Part shown: positions 1 through 8,436 of the stretch, piece after piece
Numbering within the stretch: the stretch's first letter is position 1
Layout of the letters: each line of letters opens with the position of its first letter
DNA from: a virus
Virus record (IMG/VR): IMGVR_UViG_3300025030_000321
Coordinates: 1-31,750 of that record
Reading direction: 5' to 3' (one strand)
DNA length: 31,750 nt
The notes under the pieces: generated by a model
Told to the model about the DNA's origin: nothing
Databases searched by the model: none
Seen by the model: the letters and a program-made list of their open reading frames with translations, nothing else
Translations under genes and position numbers: made by a program

Positions 1-10
1 AGGCGGAGAA

Positions 11-2626
11 GTGGCTACAGCAGGGACACAATTTGCTAAAAGGGGAACTGTACCTACTACAGTCGCTCAGAAAGCCAGCGCCATAAGTAAATTAGAAGGG
101 CAAACCAAGCCCCAAAAATTAGTCCAAGAGTCACTACAAAAAAAGGTATTGCCAGAAGAAAGTATTTTCCAAAAAACAGATAGGGTGCGGCAAGCAGGCA
201 TAGGATCAGGAAAACTGCCTCGTGACGTTCCATCTCTAGACGATAGTATAAGGCGGTCTGATATAGATGTCAAAAGTAAGGTAGGAATACTGGATAAATT
301 AAGGACTCCTGACAGGGTTCTTAAAAAGATAGGGCTTGAGAAAGAAGCTAATCTGCTTCGGACACAATACGACAAATATCTTAAAGAACTTCCGGTAGAG
401 ATAAACAAAATAACAGATTGGAGTAAGAAAGTATCACCACAGTCTAATCAGAGGATATTCCAATACCTAGACGGAAAACCAGTTCAACTTGACCAGAACG
501 AATTAAAAGTAGCTGGGGAGATTAAAGATTACCTGTCAGAGTGGGCTACTAAACTTAAACTCCCGGCTGATAAAAGAATATCACACTACATAACTCACAT
601 TTTCGAGAAGGACTTTATCAAAAAAGAGTTTGACCCTGATTTTGCAAAGTTAATCCAAAATAAAGTACCGGGATCGGTTTATGATCCCTTCTTGGAGCAA
701 AGATTGGGTAAGTTAGGTTTTGTAGAGGACACATGGAGAGCGTTAGACGCTTACGTTAAACGTGCAACTAGAAAATATAATATAGATGTAGCTCTTGAAC
801 CGATTAAAAAGAGAGCCGAGAGCTTGGAACTCTCCCAATATAATTATGTAAAATCCTATATAGACAGGATAAATTTAAGGCCGACTAATATTGATAATGA
901 TATCGACAACACGATTAAACAGCTTTTTGGATATAAGTATGGACAACGGCCTACGGCCTCTCTTACCCGTGCAGGACGGCAGATGGTCTATAGAGGAACA
1001 TTAGGACTTAACCCTGGTACTGCACTTAAAAACCTCACTCAGGGAGCCAATACTTACGCTAAATTAGGAGAAAAATACACCATAACCGGATATATTAAAA
1101 ACGCAATAAAAATGGCTTCCGGTGACGATGAACTTCAAAGGGTAGGAATACTGAAAGACGAGTTTATTCAGGATAGAACGATAAATGCCACTAAGAAATT
1201 CTGGGAGAAAATAGACAAAGGATTATTCGTATTCTTCGATACTGCCGAGAAGATAAACAGGGGAGCTGCCTACTTCGGAGCCAAATCCAAAGCACTTGCC
1301 GAAGGTCTGCCGGAGGATAGGGCTATAGAATACGCCAAAAAAGTAGTCAGGGATACACAATTCACTTTCGGATCAATAGATACCCCTCCTATACTTCAAA
1401 GTGACATTGGTAAACTTCTGGGCCAGTTTCAGTCCTTCTCGTTAAAACAAGGCGAGTTTCTGGGTGAGATGTTGCAAAAAGGTGAAGTGGCGGGATTAGC
1501 AAGATACGCTTTGGCAGCGACAGTTATGGCAACAACAGTCGGAAAACTGATTGGAATGGAATGGAAAGACTTTATACCTTCATTCAGGTTTGGATTGCCG
1601 CCAACACTTCAAGCTCCTATTGATATAACCAAGAATATTTTGGGCTACCCGGACAAATACGGAAATATACCTGATACTACAGAGAGGGTAGAGAATATAG
1701 GTAAGTCTTTAATTCCGTTTATTCCTGCCGGGACACAAATTAGAAAGACTATTGAAGGGTTAGGAACAGTCAATAAGGGTTATTCCGAAAGCAGGACAGG
1801 AAGGGTAAGGACTCCGGTAGATCAAAGCATGGGAAGTAAAATTAAAGGTGCTTTATTCGGACAACACAATCTTCCTGAACTTCAGGAATACTACGATAAG
1901 AAGTTAGACGTATTAGGCCCGGAACAAAGTGAAATATTCAAACAACTGACCCCTGAAGAACAGAGAGAATACTTTAATCTTATCCAGGAAGACAGGCAGT
2001 TAAACAAGGAAGAACAGTCAGCCTTAGACAGTGTAGAGGCTGCTGATAGACCGGGAAAATATATGGAACTTCAGGAAAAAGTATTCAAAAAGAAATTTGA
2101 ACTGTCTAATCAGACTGAAGCTGAATTTAACGGTAAGGTCTATATCAGGAATGAAGACGGAGATATAAAGACAATTAAACTTGCTGAATATGAACGCCAA
2201 AAGAGTGACGCCCAGTATTCTTATTATTCCGACCAATTCAAAGATAAAGGAGATATAACTAATTGGGCCTCAATTACAGAACAATATATCAACTACCTAA
2301 AAGAACAGAAACTTGACCTTACGGGTAAATATGATGAGGTTGATCGGATTAAACTGGACAAGAAAATAGGCGATCTGGAACAGTCATTATCCAAGTATAG
2401 GGGCCAGGGCGGCTTCAAGAAGAAAGCCAAAATCACAATCAAGAAAGTCTCAATGCGTAAAGTCATTCCTACTTCTGTTAAAAAAATATCTATTCCCGCT
2501 CCCCGTTATAGAAAGATAAAAGGATACACTATTACAGCCAAAATAGTAACCAAGCCTAAGATAACGGCAACTAAACTGGATAAATGGACTCCAAAAGCTG
2601 AGACTAAGTTTACAAAGATGAAGTAA
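11..2626 (+). CDS. Large internal-virion / polyvalent-type phage protein (possibly 5'-partial)
   Basis: 871 codons from GTG at 11. The frame is open to the window edge and no well-spaced SD precedes this GTG, so the true start may lie outside. The N-terminal half is charged and helical. Residues about 320-500 hold a more hydrophobic conserved-looking segment with short motifs such as GLNPGTALKNLTQ, FFDTAEKINRGA and LGQFQSFSLKQGEFL, which resemble segments I associate with large polyvalent proteins and internal virion proteins of podo-like phages. The last 70 residues are very rich in Lys and Thr and strongly basic, suggesting contact with DNA or membrane. It lies just before tail-fibre genes, consistent with a virion protein ejected with DNA. 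Family assignment is from memory of motifs; the virion role is inferred. Confidence 0.6.
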   Translation: MATAGTQFAKRGTVPTTVAQKASAISKLEGQTKPQKLVQESLQKKVLPEESIFQKTDRVRQAGIGSGKLPRDVPSLDDSIRRSDIDVKSKVGILDKLRTPDRVLKKIGLEKEANLLRTQYDKYLKELPVEINKITDWSKKVSPQSNQRIFQYLDGKPVQLDQNELKVAGEIKDYLSEWATKLKLPADKRISHYITHIFEKDFIKKEFDPDFAKLIQNKVPGSVYDPFLEQRLGKLGFVEDTWRALDAYVKRATRKYNIDVALEPIKKRAESLELSQYNYVKSYIDRINLRPTNIDNDIDNTIKQLFGYKYGQRPTASLTRAGRQMVYRGTLGLNPGTALKNLTQGANTYAKLGEKYTITGYIKNAIKMASGDDELQRVGILKDEFIQDRTINATKKFWEKIDKGLFVFFDTAEKINRGAAYFGAKSKALAEGLPEDRAIEYAKKVVRDTQFTFGSIDTPPILQSDIGKLLGQFQSFSLKQGEFLGEMLQKGEVAGLARYALAATVMATTVGKLIGMEWKDFIPSFRFGLPPTLQAPIDITKNILGYPDKYGNIPDTTERVENIGKSLIPFIPAGTQIRKTIEGLGTVNKGYSESRTGRVRTPVDQSMGSKIKGALFGQHNLPELQEYYDKKLDVLGPEQSEIFKQLTPEEQREYFNLIQEDRQLNKEEQSALDSVEAADRPGKYMELQEKVFKKKFELSNQTEAEFNGKVYIRNEDGDIKTIKLAEYERQKSDAQYSYYSDQFKDKGDITNWASITEQYINYLKEQKLDLTGKYDEVDRIKLDKKIGDLEQSLSKYRGQGGFKKKAKITIKKVSMRKVIPTSVKKISIPAPRYRKIKGYTITAKIVTKPKITATKLDKWTPKAETKFTKMK

Positions 2627-2627
2627 A

Positions 2628-2715
2628 TTGACTTGATTAGGCTTTCATAGTAAAAGTAGTTGTCTATCGTTAATACGCAGGACTCACAAGAGTTCTGTTT
2701 TTTTAAGGAGGATTT
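2628..2715 (+). promoter_or_regulatory. Promoter-like element with leader hairpin, U7 and SD
   Basis: TTGACTTGAT begins at 2628; a -10 candidate is TAAAAG at 2651 (17-bp spacer), or CATAGT at 2646. An 8-bp stem follows (2678-2685 with 2690-2697, ACAA loop, one G-U pair), then seven T (2698-2704), AAGGAGG (2705-2711) and ATG at 2716. The first 15 bases, from 2625, and the block TAGTTGTC reappear upstream of the portal gene. The hairpin plus U-tract looks like an intrinsic terminator or attenuator. Confidence 0.55.
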
Positions 2716-3519
2716 ATGGCCGCTGATTATTTAAAATATGCCTCGGGTAATGCTGCTAGTACAACTCTGAGCGTTGCGATGAGCAATAGTGATACTTCTT
2801 GTACGATTACTAGCGACACTAATTTCGCAGCTGCTGACGGAGAGGGAATGGTCATAATAGATGAAGATCAAGATACCGAAGAATACGCCTATGCCACAGG
2901 TAAAACCTCAAATACTCTTACAATTCCTTTAGTTAATCGAGGTTTGGAAGGGGGATCAGCCCAAGCCCACGCAATCAACGCTTCAATAAAAGGAATCTTC
3001 ACCGCCGGTATGTTAAATAATATGGTTGATGCTTTATGTAATGTAGTTCTTAAAACTACAGGCGCACTAGACACCACAAAAGTCGTTGACCTTACAACCG
3101 CCCAAACTTTAACTAATAAGAACCTGACAAGTGCTACAAATACCTTTCCAACCTCTGTAGTTACCCTTACAGGTACCCAAACCCTAACTAATAAGAGAGT
3201 TACAAGGCGTGTAGTTACTGTTACACAATCCGCTACTCCTACCATAAATACAGACAATACAGATGTCGCTTATATTACAGGTCTGGCTCAAGCTATCACA
3301 TCTTTTACAACTAATCTTTCAGGGACTCCAGTCAATGGGGACTCTTTAATTATAAGTATTACTGATGACGGTACAGGAAGGGCCATTACTTGGGGAGCTT
3401 CTTTTGAATCTTCTGGAAATGTGACTCTACCTACAACCACAGTTGCCTCTACCCGTCTCGATATAGGATTTTTATACAACACAGTTACAAGTAAATGGAG
3501 ATGTATCGCAAGTGCATGA
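2716..3519 (+). CDS. Tail-fibre / tail-spike-like virion protein
   Basis: 267 aa, started by ATG with AAGGAGG four bases upstream. The protein is rich in Thr, Ser, Asn and beta-formers. It has two copies of a Q-TLTNK motif (TAQTLTNKNLT and TGTQTLTNKRVT) separated by about 22 residues, a repeat style common in trimeric phage tail fibres. The C-terminal third (TPVNGDSLIISITDDG, then FLYNTVTSKWRCIA) resembles small beta-sandwich modules at the ends of such proteins. The stop overlaps the next start by ATGA, so the two proteins are probably co-translated. A role in adsorption is inferred from composition and neighbours; no receptor can be named. Confidence 0.7.
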   Translation: MAADYLKYASGNAASTTLSVAMSNSDTSCTITSDTNFAAADGEGMVIIDEDQDTEEYAYATGKTSNTLTIPLVNRGLEGGSAQAHAINASIKGIFTAGMLNNMVDALCNVVLKTTGALDTTKVVDLTTAQTLTNKNLTSATNTFPTSVVTLTGTQTLTNKRVTRRVVTVTQSATPTINTDNTDVAYITGLAQAITSFTTNLSGTPVNGDSLIISITDDGTGRAITWGASFESSGNVTLPTTTVASTRLDIGFLYNTVTSKWRCIASA

Positions 3520-4463
3520 TAAGACCTCTATTCAAAAAATACCAGAAAGAACTCCTAAAGTTCTGTAATACTGACAATGGCAGATCATTTCTACTTGATA
3601 ATTGGGGCGGTAAGGTTGATGGACAGATAATTAAAGTAACCCCTGATAGCTTTCACGAAGTCAAAGATTCATACGAAGATAAGTTAATCGTTCAAGCTAC
3701 CTTCTTTCCCCATTCACCCTACATTAAAAAGTTTGCCGATATGCTTACTTATCTCGATATCATGGGACAAACTGATATTCCACTAAATGAACTGGGAAGG
3801 TATATTTATCTAACTTCTCCTGAAACTTTTAACCCGGATGCTGACACAGAAACAACGAGTGTTGATGGTTTTACCAGACATCTATTAACAACGGATTGGG
3901 CGACTTTACGGGCTGCTGCCGGAAATGGCAGTACAGATACAGCGACTAATGATAATGCTTGCCGTATTTACATTGATGGAACCAACTTTAACTTTATTTC
4001 ACGGGGTATATGGTTGTTTGATACTTCAGCCCTTCCAGATTCAGCAACAATATCCTCAGCCGTTTTCAGCTTATATGGGACTGATAAAGGCGATGTTCTT
4101 TCCCAAAGCGTGGGCGTAGTTAGTTCTAGTCCAGCTATTAATACTGCTGTTGCTGCTTCTGATTATGCCATAGCGAATTTTGGAACTGCAACCCGGTATG
4201 CAACTGATAAGACGATAACCTCTCTCTCTACTTCAGGTTATAATGATTGGACTCTTAATGCTTCCGGAATAGCTATTGTTTCTAAAACCGGAATTACCAA
4301 GTTAGCCACTTTAATGTCTGGGGATATTGATAATTCAGCCCCTTCAACAACACCAAATTCCAACTGTTACTTTAATGTTTACCACTCCGATAACGGATCA
4401 AACAAACCGAAACTCGTAATTACTTATACATTACCAACCGGAGGCTTTATAGGAATTTTATAA
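3516..4463 (+). CDS. Adhesin-like phage protein with DNRLRE/CBM-type beta-sandwich
   Basis: 315 aa from ATG 3516, chosen because ATGA overlaps the upstream stop; an in-frame ATG at 3495 lies inside the fibre gene. Residues 1-90 form a charged N-terminal region. The rest matches the pattern of DNRLRE or CBM96-like carbohydrate-binding domains: an early RIYIDG strand, then WLFDTSALPDSATISSAVFS, and a final NKPKLVITYT strand. Known members are extracellular stalk or carbohydrate-binding modules. With the fibre gene just upstream, this is likely a receptor-binding or decoration protein. The fold is inferred from motif order, and the sugar ligand is unknown. Confidence 0.6.
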   Translation: MIRPLFKKYQKELLKFCNTDNGRSFLLDNWGGKVDGQIIKVTPDSFHEVKDSYEDKLIVQATFFPHSPYIKKFADMLTYLDIMGQTDIPLNELGRYIYLTSPETFNPDADTETTSVDGFTRHLLTTDWATLRAAAGNGSTDTATNDNACRIYIDGTNFNFISRGIWLFDTSALPDSATISSAVFSLYGTDKGDVLSQSVGVVSSSPAINTAVAASDYAIANFGTATRYATDKTITSLSTSGYNDWTLNASGIAIVSKTGITKLATLMSGDIDNSAPSTTPNSNCYFNVYHSDNGSNKPKLVITYTLPTGGFIGIL

Positions 4464-4471
4464 AAACCATT

Positions 4472-5539
4472 ATGGCATTATCAGGACTGGCAGGATCAGG
4501 AGGTTTTCTAAGCGCAGGAGACGTCAAGAGATATGACGATGCTCTCCAACAGGCTATACAAGGCGGTGGCCCTTTACCGGGAATAAGTGACTTTCAAAAC
4601 CAGGACCCTTTATGGAATTTTGACGGAAGCTCTGTCCCTCCAACTCCCCAGCCTACACCCACTCCTACACAGCCTTCTTACTCGAACACGCCTTCTTACA
4701 GTGTTAAATCGGTTTCTCCAACCTCAACAACCCCGCAACCGAGAATAGGTAATGAGGTCTATGTAAACGGAACGCTTCAGACTTCAGGAGGAGGATTTGC
4801 TCCTGATGGTTCGTATTCGGCAGGGTATAGAACCGGTGGGGGGCCGGCAAAAGGCGGGGGAGGACCGTTCGGAACCGGCCCTAATATGGGACCGATGGTA
4901 AATGGAACAATCCAAACCGGAGGGGGAGGATTCACACCAGAGGGTTACTACTCAACAGGATATCACGGATCAGGAGAACACCCCGAGATTACAGGAGAGA
5001 GTACACCCGGAGTTTATAAGTCTGGTTCTTTTGGTTCAGTTACTAAGCCTGATCTGTCAAATAGTGCAAAAGTGGGAGATTTTTTAAACTATGTAGGACA
5101 AATGGGATATGACATTTCTAAAGTTGATAAAAATGATTTAGTGCAGCAATACCATAAAAGCGGAGGGAATTTTGACGGAGTAGGTTATTTAAGAACCCTA
5201 CCTCAAGCAAATCAAAATAAGACTGATCTTCTTTCACAAATAGTAGGAAATCCCATGATGGCTACCGCCGCTATGTACCAACTTTTAGGCGGAAGGGGAT
5301 TCGGCAGCTTATTTGCCCAAAACCCCATGTTAAGCTCCGCTCAACCGGCTACTCAAGCCCAAGCAGTCCCTACATTAAGCACACCCAGGATAGGCGGGGC
5401 ACAACCCCAAGAAGAACAGGCCAATCCTTTAGGTATGTATAACTTCCAGCTATTAAGTTCAGGAGCAGCCCCATCCTCATACTATGACGATCCTCTAAGG
5501 AAGAAAAAAGAAGAAGAAGTAAGTAAGTTCATTACATAA
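4472..5539 (+). CDS. Gly/Pro-rich putative virion protein with internal repeat
   Basis: 355 aa. I do not recognise a family. Residues 50-75 are a Pro/Thr/Gln linker. Two imperfect copies of a unit of about 28 residues follow, reading NG-T-Q-T-GGGF-P-G-YS-GY (DNA near 4756-4830 and 4897-4965), with Gly-rich runs between them. The C-terminal half contains a short folded-looking segment (VGDFLNYVGQMGYDISKVDK) and a Gln/Ala-rich stretch. It ends in a Lys/Glu-rich tail. Its place between the adhesin and the lysis genes suggests a tail or appendage structural protein, which is inference only. Confidence 0.6.
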   Translation: MALSGLAGSGGFLSAGDVKRYDDALQQAIQGGGPLPGISDFQNQDPLWNFDGSSVPPTPQPTPTPTQPSYSNTPSYSVKSVSPTSTTPQPRIGNEVYVNGTLQTSGGGFAPDGSYSAGYRTGGGPAKGGGGPFGTGPNMGPMVNGTIQTGGGGFTPEGYYSTGYHGSGEHPEITGESTPGVYKSGSFGSVTKPDLSNSAKVGDFLNYVGQMGYDISKVDKNDLVQQYHKSGGNFDGVGYLRTLPQANQNKTDLLSQIVGNPMMATAAMYQLLGGRGFGSLFAQNPMLSSAQPATQAQAVPTLSTPRIGGAQPQEEQANPLGMYNFQLLSSGAAPSSYYDDPLRKKKEEEVSKFIT

Positions 5540-5550
5540 CATTATAAATT

Positions 5551-5754
5551 ATGAAATCTAACAACTTATCATACCGTGTCATACAGCTTGAGAAACAATA
5601 CGAAAAGATAGACAATAACTTGGAAAAACTGATGACCAATGACCTGCCGCATTTAAGGGAAGATATTATTACCCTGACAACAAGGGTGAATGTGCTTACT
5701 GCGGTTAATATCGGGGCGGTTATCCTCGGAATAATCGTCAGTAAGATTTTATGA
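5551..5754 (+). CDS. Small coiled-coil plus C-terminal TM protein (XhlA-like)
   Basis: 67 aa. Residues 5-48 are a charged heptad-like helix. Residues 49-67 form one hydrophobic segment (VNIGAVILGIIVSKIL). This layout matches XhlA/hemolysin-type lysis accessory proteins, where a cytoplasmic coiled coil precedes one membrane helix. It lies a few genes before the CHAP endolysin, which supports a lysis role. No clear SD is seen and its stop overlaps the next start by ATGA. The family is suggested by architecture only; it could instead be a small virion membrane protein. Confidence 0.55.
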   Translation: MKSNNLSYRVIQLEKQYEKIDNNLEKLMTNDLPHLREDIITLTTRVNVLTAVNIGAVILGIIVSKIL

Positions 5755-6203
5755 AGTGCTTGGCGATGATAAAAAACAATAACATAAGAAGAAATTACAG
5801 TCTTTCCAAGATAATATTAGGATTGGCTTTTTTAAGTTTTGGATTTATTCTCTACCTCTTGTTTTACCCTCTTAAACCAGTTGAGCTTTTTCCGCCTTTC
5901 CCAATAAAAACTAAAACAGTCAAAAGGGGAAATAACCTGATCTATACAGCCAGTTATTGCAGACATACGGAATTATCAGGTAGGGTAGCCAGGACTCTAA
6001 TCAATGATTTGGTCTGGGTTCTGCCTGAATTTGTTACGGTTAATGCCCCTAAAGGCTGTGGAAAGGTAGATATTGCCCTCAAAATTCCTGAAGAAATATC
6101 TGCGGGAAAATATTATATGCGTATCAAAGCAACTTATGTAATGAACGCTTTTAGAACTTATGCGGTGAATGCTTATACTGATTCCTTTGAAGTAATAGAA
6201 TGA
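5751..6203 (+). CDS. Membrane-anchored hypothetical protein
   Basis: 150 aa, translationally coupled to the coiled-coil gene by ATGA. Residues 10-20 are basic and a hydrophobic helix follows at about 20-40 (LGLAFLSFGFILYLLFYPL), acting as an uncleaved signal anchor or signal peptide. The remainder looks like a small beta-rich external domain with two Cys (in SYCRHTE and KGCGKV) that could pair outside the cytoplasm. No family is recognised. Among lysis genes it might be a spanin-like or superinfection protein, but there is no lipobox and no diagnostic motif. Confidence 0.6.
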   Translation: MKCLAMIKNNNIRRNYSLSKIILGLAFLSFGFILYLLFYPLKPVELFPPFPIKTKTVKRGNNLIYTASYCRHTELSGRVARTLINDLVWVLPEFVTVNAPKGCGKVDIALKIPEEISAGKYYMRIKATYVMNAFRTYAVNAYTDSFEVIE

Positions 6204-6406
6204 AAGAAGCTCTATTCCCAGACCCGACTCTTTATCCGCCACTTGATCCTTTTAATCCTGATGGAGAGATTTGGTCTAACCCTGCACCTTACAGAGTTCC
6301 TCAAGGCCCTATAGCCCCGCCCAGACCCGTTGAAAGACCCCAGTCTGTCCCTCCTATCAGGCAACCTGATGTGGCTAAAAAACACATACCAAAGACAGGA
6401 AAATGA
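6200..6406 (+). CDS. Short Pro-rich protein
   Basis: 68 aa with about 18 prolines (PDPTLYPPLDPFNPDG, PQGPIAPPRPVERPQ). It starts in an ATGA overlap with the previous gene and ends in an ATGA overlap with the endolysin gene. It has no hydrophobic segment and is probably disordered. It could be a linker-like virion peptide or a periplasm-spanning partner of the preceding membrane protein. The function is unknown. It is accepted as a gene because it is coupled at both ends. Confidence 0.55.
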   Translation: MKEALFPDPTLYPPLDPFNPDGEIWSNPAPYRVPQGPIAPPRPVERPQSVPPIRQPDVAKKHIPKTGK

Positions 6407-7302
6407 CGCTCTCAGAATTTTTAGAGAAATTTAATGGAGAATTTGTCGAGGTAGCCGGATCACCCGGAGCAATCAACCAATGTGTTGACCTTGCTAACGC
6501 TTATATCCGTGATGTACTGGGCCAACCTATTATAGAGTGGACAAACGCTATAGATTTCCCCTCAAAAGCAGGAGATAAATATGATTACTTTCTTAACACT
6601 CCAACCGGGATTCCAAAAGAAGGCGATCTCATTATATTTGGCGGGACTAAAGTAGGCCATATATCAATCTTTATTGAAGGAAATGCAGACACTTTTAGAT
6701 CACTCGACCAGAATTATCCTACAGGATCAAATACTCACGTTCAAAACCACAATTATCTAAAACCTCCCGTATTAGGCTGGTTACGTTTTAAAGGGCAAAT
6801 ACCCAACACTTCACTTGAAGAATGTAGAGTTCAACTCGAACAGGAAATTACCAAAAAGAATGAAACTTACAGTGAACTTCAGGAAGTTAAGAATGACTTG
6901 GATGGGGTAAAGAAACAGCAGGAGTTTCTGGATAACGTCATCAAACAGTATGCCAATATGTTAGGAATTGCTCCTGATACTGCTTTGATAGCAGGAGAAA
7001 TTCAGAAGTTTATCAACATTCAGGATGAATTAAGACAGAAAGACAAGAAGATTGATGAATTAGAAACAGCCGTCAGGGAGTGTAATAGGCTATTCGAGGA
7101 GAAGGAAGAGATGTACCAGGAGTCAATAAGACAGCATCAAGCCGATTTGAAGGTACTACACGGTCTCGAGGAGAAATATAAAGGGCTTGAGGGAATCTAC
7201 AACAAACTCCACAATGCTTATGAGGATTTGAAAGAAGATCAGAAGTTTAATTACAAGCATTTAATTTTCGGACTTTATATAAGGGAGGTGTTTAAAAAAT
7301 GA
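6403..7302 (+). CDS. CHAP-domain endolysin with long coiled-coil tail
   Basis: 299 aa. Residues 1-130 look like a CHAP amidase/endopeptidase: the nucleophile Cys27 lies in NQCVDL, the catalytic His86 in KVGHISIF, and a GWLRF strand closes the domain. CHAP enzymes cut peptidoglycan peptide or amide bonds. Residues 135-290 are almost entirely charged heptad-like helix, probably a coiled coil; no known cell-wall-binding repeat is visible. No signal peptide is seen, so release would depend on the holin encoded next (ATGA overlap). The long coiled coil is unusual for an endolysin and could mean a virion-associated or oligomeric lysin. Confidence 0.8.
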   Translation: MTLSEFLEKFNGEFVEVAGSPGAINQCVDLANAYIRDVLGQPIIEWTNAIDFPSKAGDKYDYFLNTPTGIPKEGDLIIFGGTKVGHISIFIEGNADTFRSLDQNYPTGSNTHVQNHNYLKPPVLGWLRFKGQIPNTSLEECRVQLEQEITKKNETYSELQEVKNDLDGVKKQQEFLDNVIKQYANMLGIAPDTALIAGEIQKFINIQDELRQKDKKIDELETAVRECNRLFEEKEEMYQESIRQHQADLKVLHGLEEKYKGLEGIYNKLHNAYEDLKEDQKFNYKHLIFGLYIREVFKK

Positions 7303-7520
7303 AAAAAGTAGATAGAACAGCAATTTTAGAAGGGTTGAAACAGGGAGCGAGAATATTTCTTATGGGTGCTGTGCCGTTGATTTTGGTTGATCTGAAAGGT
7401 GGCGAGTTTAATTTTCAGACTTGGTTGTTAGCCGGATTAGTAGCAGTTTTAGCAGCAGTTGATAGATGGCTTCATAAAAAAGATACAGGTGTTCTCGGAA
7501 ATGGTTTAACAGGATTCTGA
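7299..7520 (+). CDS. Holin-like small membrane protein
   Basis: 73 aa, ATGA-coupled to the CHAP endolysin; AAGGGAGG at 7279-7286 lies upstream. A short basic N-terminus precedes two hydrophobic segments at about 18-32 (GARIFLMGAVPLILVDL) and 42-56 (WLLAGLVAVLAAV), and the end is polar. Small size, two membrane helices and a place directly after an endolysin are the usual reasons to call a class II-type holin. Holins form membrane lesions that time lysis. There is no sequence signature beyond this. Confidence 0.65.
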   Translation: MKKVDRTAILEGLKQGARIFLMGAVPLILVDLKGGEFNFQTWLLAGLVAVLAAVDRWLHKKDTGVLGNGLTGF

Positions 7521-7524
7521 GTGA

Positions 7525-7761
7525 TTGAAAGAAATATATCAAACAGGACAAATTATCTTAGAAGAATGGAGACTTGACCTGAACATAGCTAGACAGATGG
7601 CTGATCTTTTTGTTCACGACCCCCAACTTTCCCAAATTTACAAATCCAGAGCAGGATACTTACAAGGACTTTTAACTCATGGAATCATCTTCCAAAGAAC
7701 CCTAAACGAAGCCGATATGATGCAATACTATGAGACGTTAGGCGACCCGGAAATCAAATAA
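7525..7761 (+). CDS. Hypothetical 78-aa protein
   Basis: The start is a TTG four bases after the holin stop, with AGGA nine bases upstream; the first in-frame ATG would remove about a third of the protein. It is predicted to be mostly helical (EEWRLDLNIARQMADLFVH, LSQIYKSRAGYLQGLL). No family is recognised and there is no membrane segment. It is the last gene of the lysis unit before a new promoter-like region, so it might be a late regulatory or lysis-timing protein. This role is a guess. Confidence 0.5.
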   Translation: MKEIYQTGQIILEEWRLDLNIARQMADLFVHDPQLSQIYKSRAGYLQGLLTHGIIFQRTLNEADMMQYYETLGDPEIK

Positions 7762-7776
7762 CTATAAGCTAAAAGG

Positions 7777-7836
7777 TTGATATAGTATGATATAATAATA
7801 AAACTTCTAATTCTGCCCAGGATTGGAGGTTTTTTT
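7777..7836 (+). promoter_or_regulatory. Extended -10 promoter with SD-sequestering leader hairpin
   Basis: TGATATAAT at 7788-7796 is an extended -10; no good -35 is seen. An 11-bp stem (7801-7811 with 7822-7832, two G-U pairs) contains the SD GGAGG (about 7825-7829) in its 3' arm. The T run covers 7830-7836 and ATG follows at once at 7837. As drawn, the SD is paired, so translation should depend on opening the stem. Confidence 0.5.
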
Positions 7837-7968
7837 ATGTTTAAATATTATCGTAAAATGGCGATGGTTTTTAAATACCGTGAAGATGACACCGGGAACT
7901 ATAAGAAGAAAGCAGTCTTTACTTTATTAAGAGGGTTGTTTGAGGCGTTAATGTATTTGAGTATATAA
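7837..7968 (+). CDS. Short basic protein (43 aa)
   Basis: ATG 7837 directly follows a hairpin/U-tract leader with GGAGG. The 43-residue product is basic and aromatic (MFKYYRKMAMVFKYRED at the start) with a hydrophobic C-terminal helix (LLRGLFEALMYLSI). No family is recognised. It is supported by promoter, SD and position as the first gene of an early-looking unit. It could be a small host-takeover peptide, but nothing in the sequence proves that. It has no overlap with another credible gene. Confidence 0.45.
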   Translation: MFKYYRKMAMVFKYREDDTGNYKKKAVFTLLRGLFEALMYLSI

Positions 7969-7975
7969 TTGGGGC

Positions 7976-8011
7976 TTGACAAGTCGTTCAGGAGTGTGAT
8001 ATAAGATGAGT
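7976..8011 (+). promoter_or_regulatory. Near-consensus sigma70 promoter abutting an ATG (leaderless start)
   Basis: TTGACA at 7976-7981, an 18-bp spacer and TATAAG at 8000-8005. Transcription should start near 8012, which is an in-frame ATG of the HTH gene. The ATG at 8006 touches the -10 box and would not be in the transcript. Confidence 0.6.
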
Positions 8012-8260
8012 ATGAAGCAGATGTCGCAAAAGAATTATTTAGAGAATACAGCCTTAGAACAATCCAAAACCTATACACTCCCAGAATTGGCTAAGAAATT
8101 CAACATTAACTACTGGAGAATTTATCGTTGGTTGGAAAGGGGACACATAGAGGGAGAACAGGATGAGAAAGGCCAATGGCATATTTTAGAGACAGAACTT
8201 CCCACTTTCGAAAGAAGGTTAAAAGGTTGGGAGCTTTTGTTTGGAGGTGATAAATCATGA
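8012..8260 (+). CDS. Small HTH (MerR/excisionase-like) DNA-binding protein
   Basis: 82 aa from ATG 8012; an ATG at 8006 is also in frame but lies upstream of the expected transcript start. Residues about 20-60 form a MerR/excisionase-type winged helix: TLPELAKKFNINYWRIYRWLERGHIEG, then a wing ending GQWHI and a short helix. Such proteins act as excisionases or small transcription regulators. Its strong promoter and early position suggest control of early transcription. No integrase is present in the window, so an Xis role is not supported. The mRNA may be leaderless. It ends in an ATGA overlap with the next gene. Confidence 0.7.
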   Translation: MKQMSQKNYLENTALEQSKTYTLPELAKKFNINYWRIYRWLERGHIEGEQDEKGQWHILETELPTFERRLKGWELLFGGDKS

Positions 8261-8436
8261 GGTTTAACATTTCAAACTTTACCAAAGAAGCAAGAATTTA
8301 TTTAAGAGTTTACTGGACTACGTTTATAGCAGTAGCAGTCTTTTTCTTTGCTTGGACATTGGTTTCTTATTTTACAGGCCATGAAGTTTTAATCGTTAAT
8401 AAGTTACAAAATCCGGTTGTTGAGGCAACCAAATAA
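8257..8436 (+). CDS. Small single-TM membrane protein (59 aa)
   Basis: The start overlaps the HTH gene stop (ATGA 8257-8260), with SD GGAGGTGA at 8243-8250. Residues 1-22 are basic; residues 23-42 form one clear membrane helix (TTFIAVAVFFFAWTLVSYF); a short tail follows. No family is recognised. Small early membrane proteins of phages often block superinfection or disturb the host envelope, but that role is only suggested by class. The gene is short but has a good SD, coupling and sensible hydrophobicity. Confidence 0.55.
   Translation: MRFNISNFTKEARIYLRVYWTTFIAVAVFFFAWTLVSYFTGHEVLIVNKLQNPVVEATK

Noticed and set aside
3925-4119. Second + strand frame inside the adhesin gene
   Set aside because: No SD, composition like an out-of-frame read, and fully inside a domain-bearing gene.
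8006-8011. ATG 8006 as start of the HTH gene
   Set aside because: It abuts the -10 box and would be upstream of the transcript start from the only good promoter.
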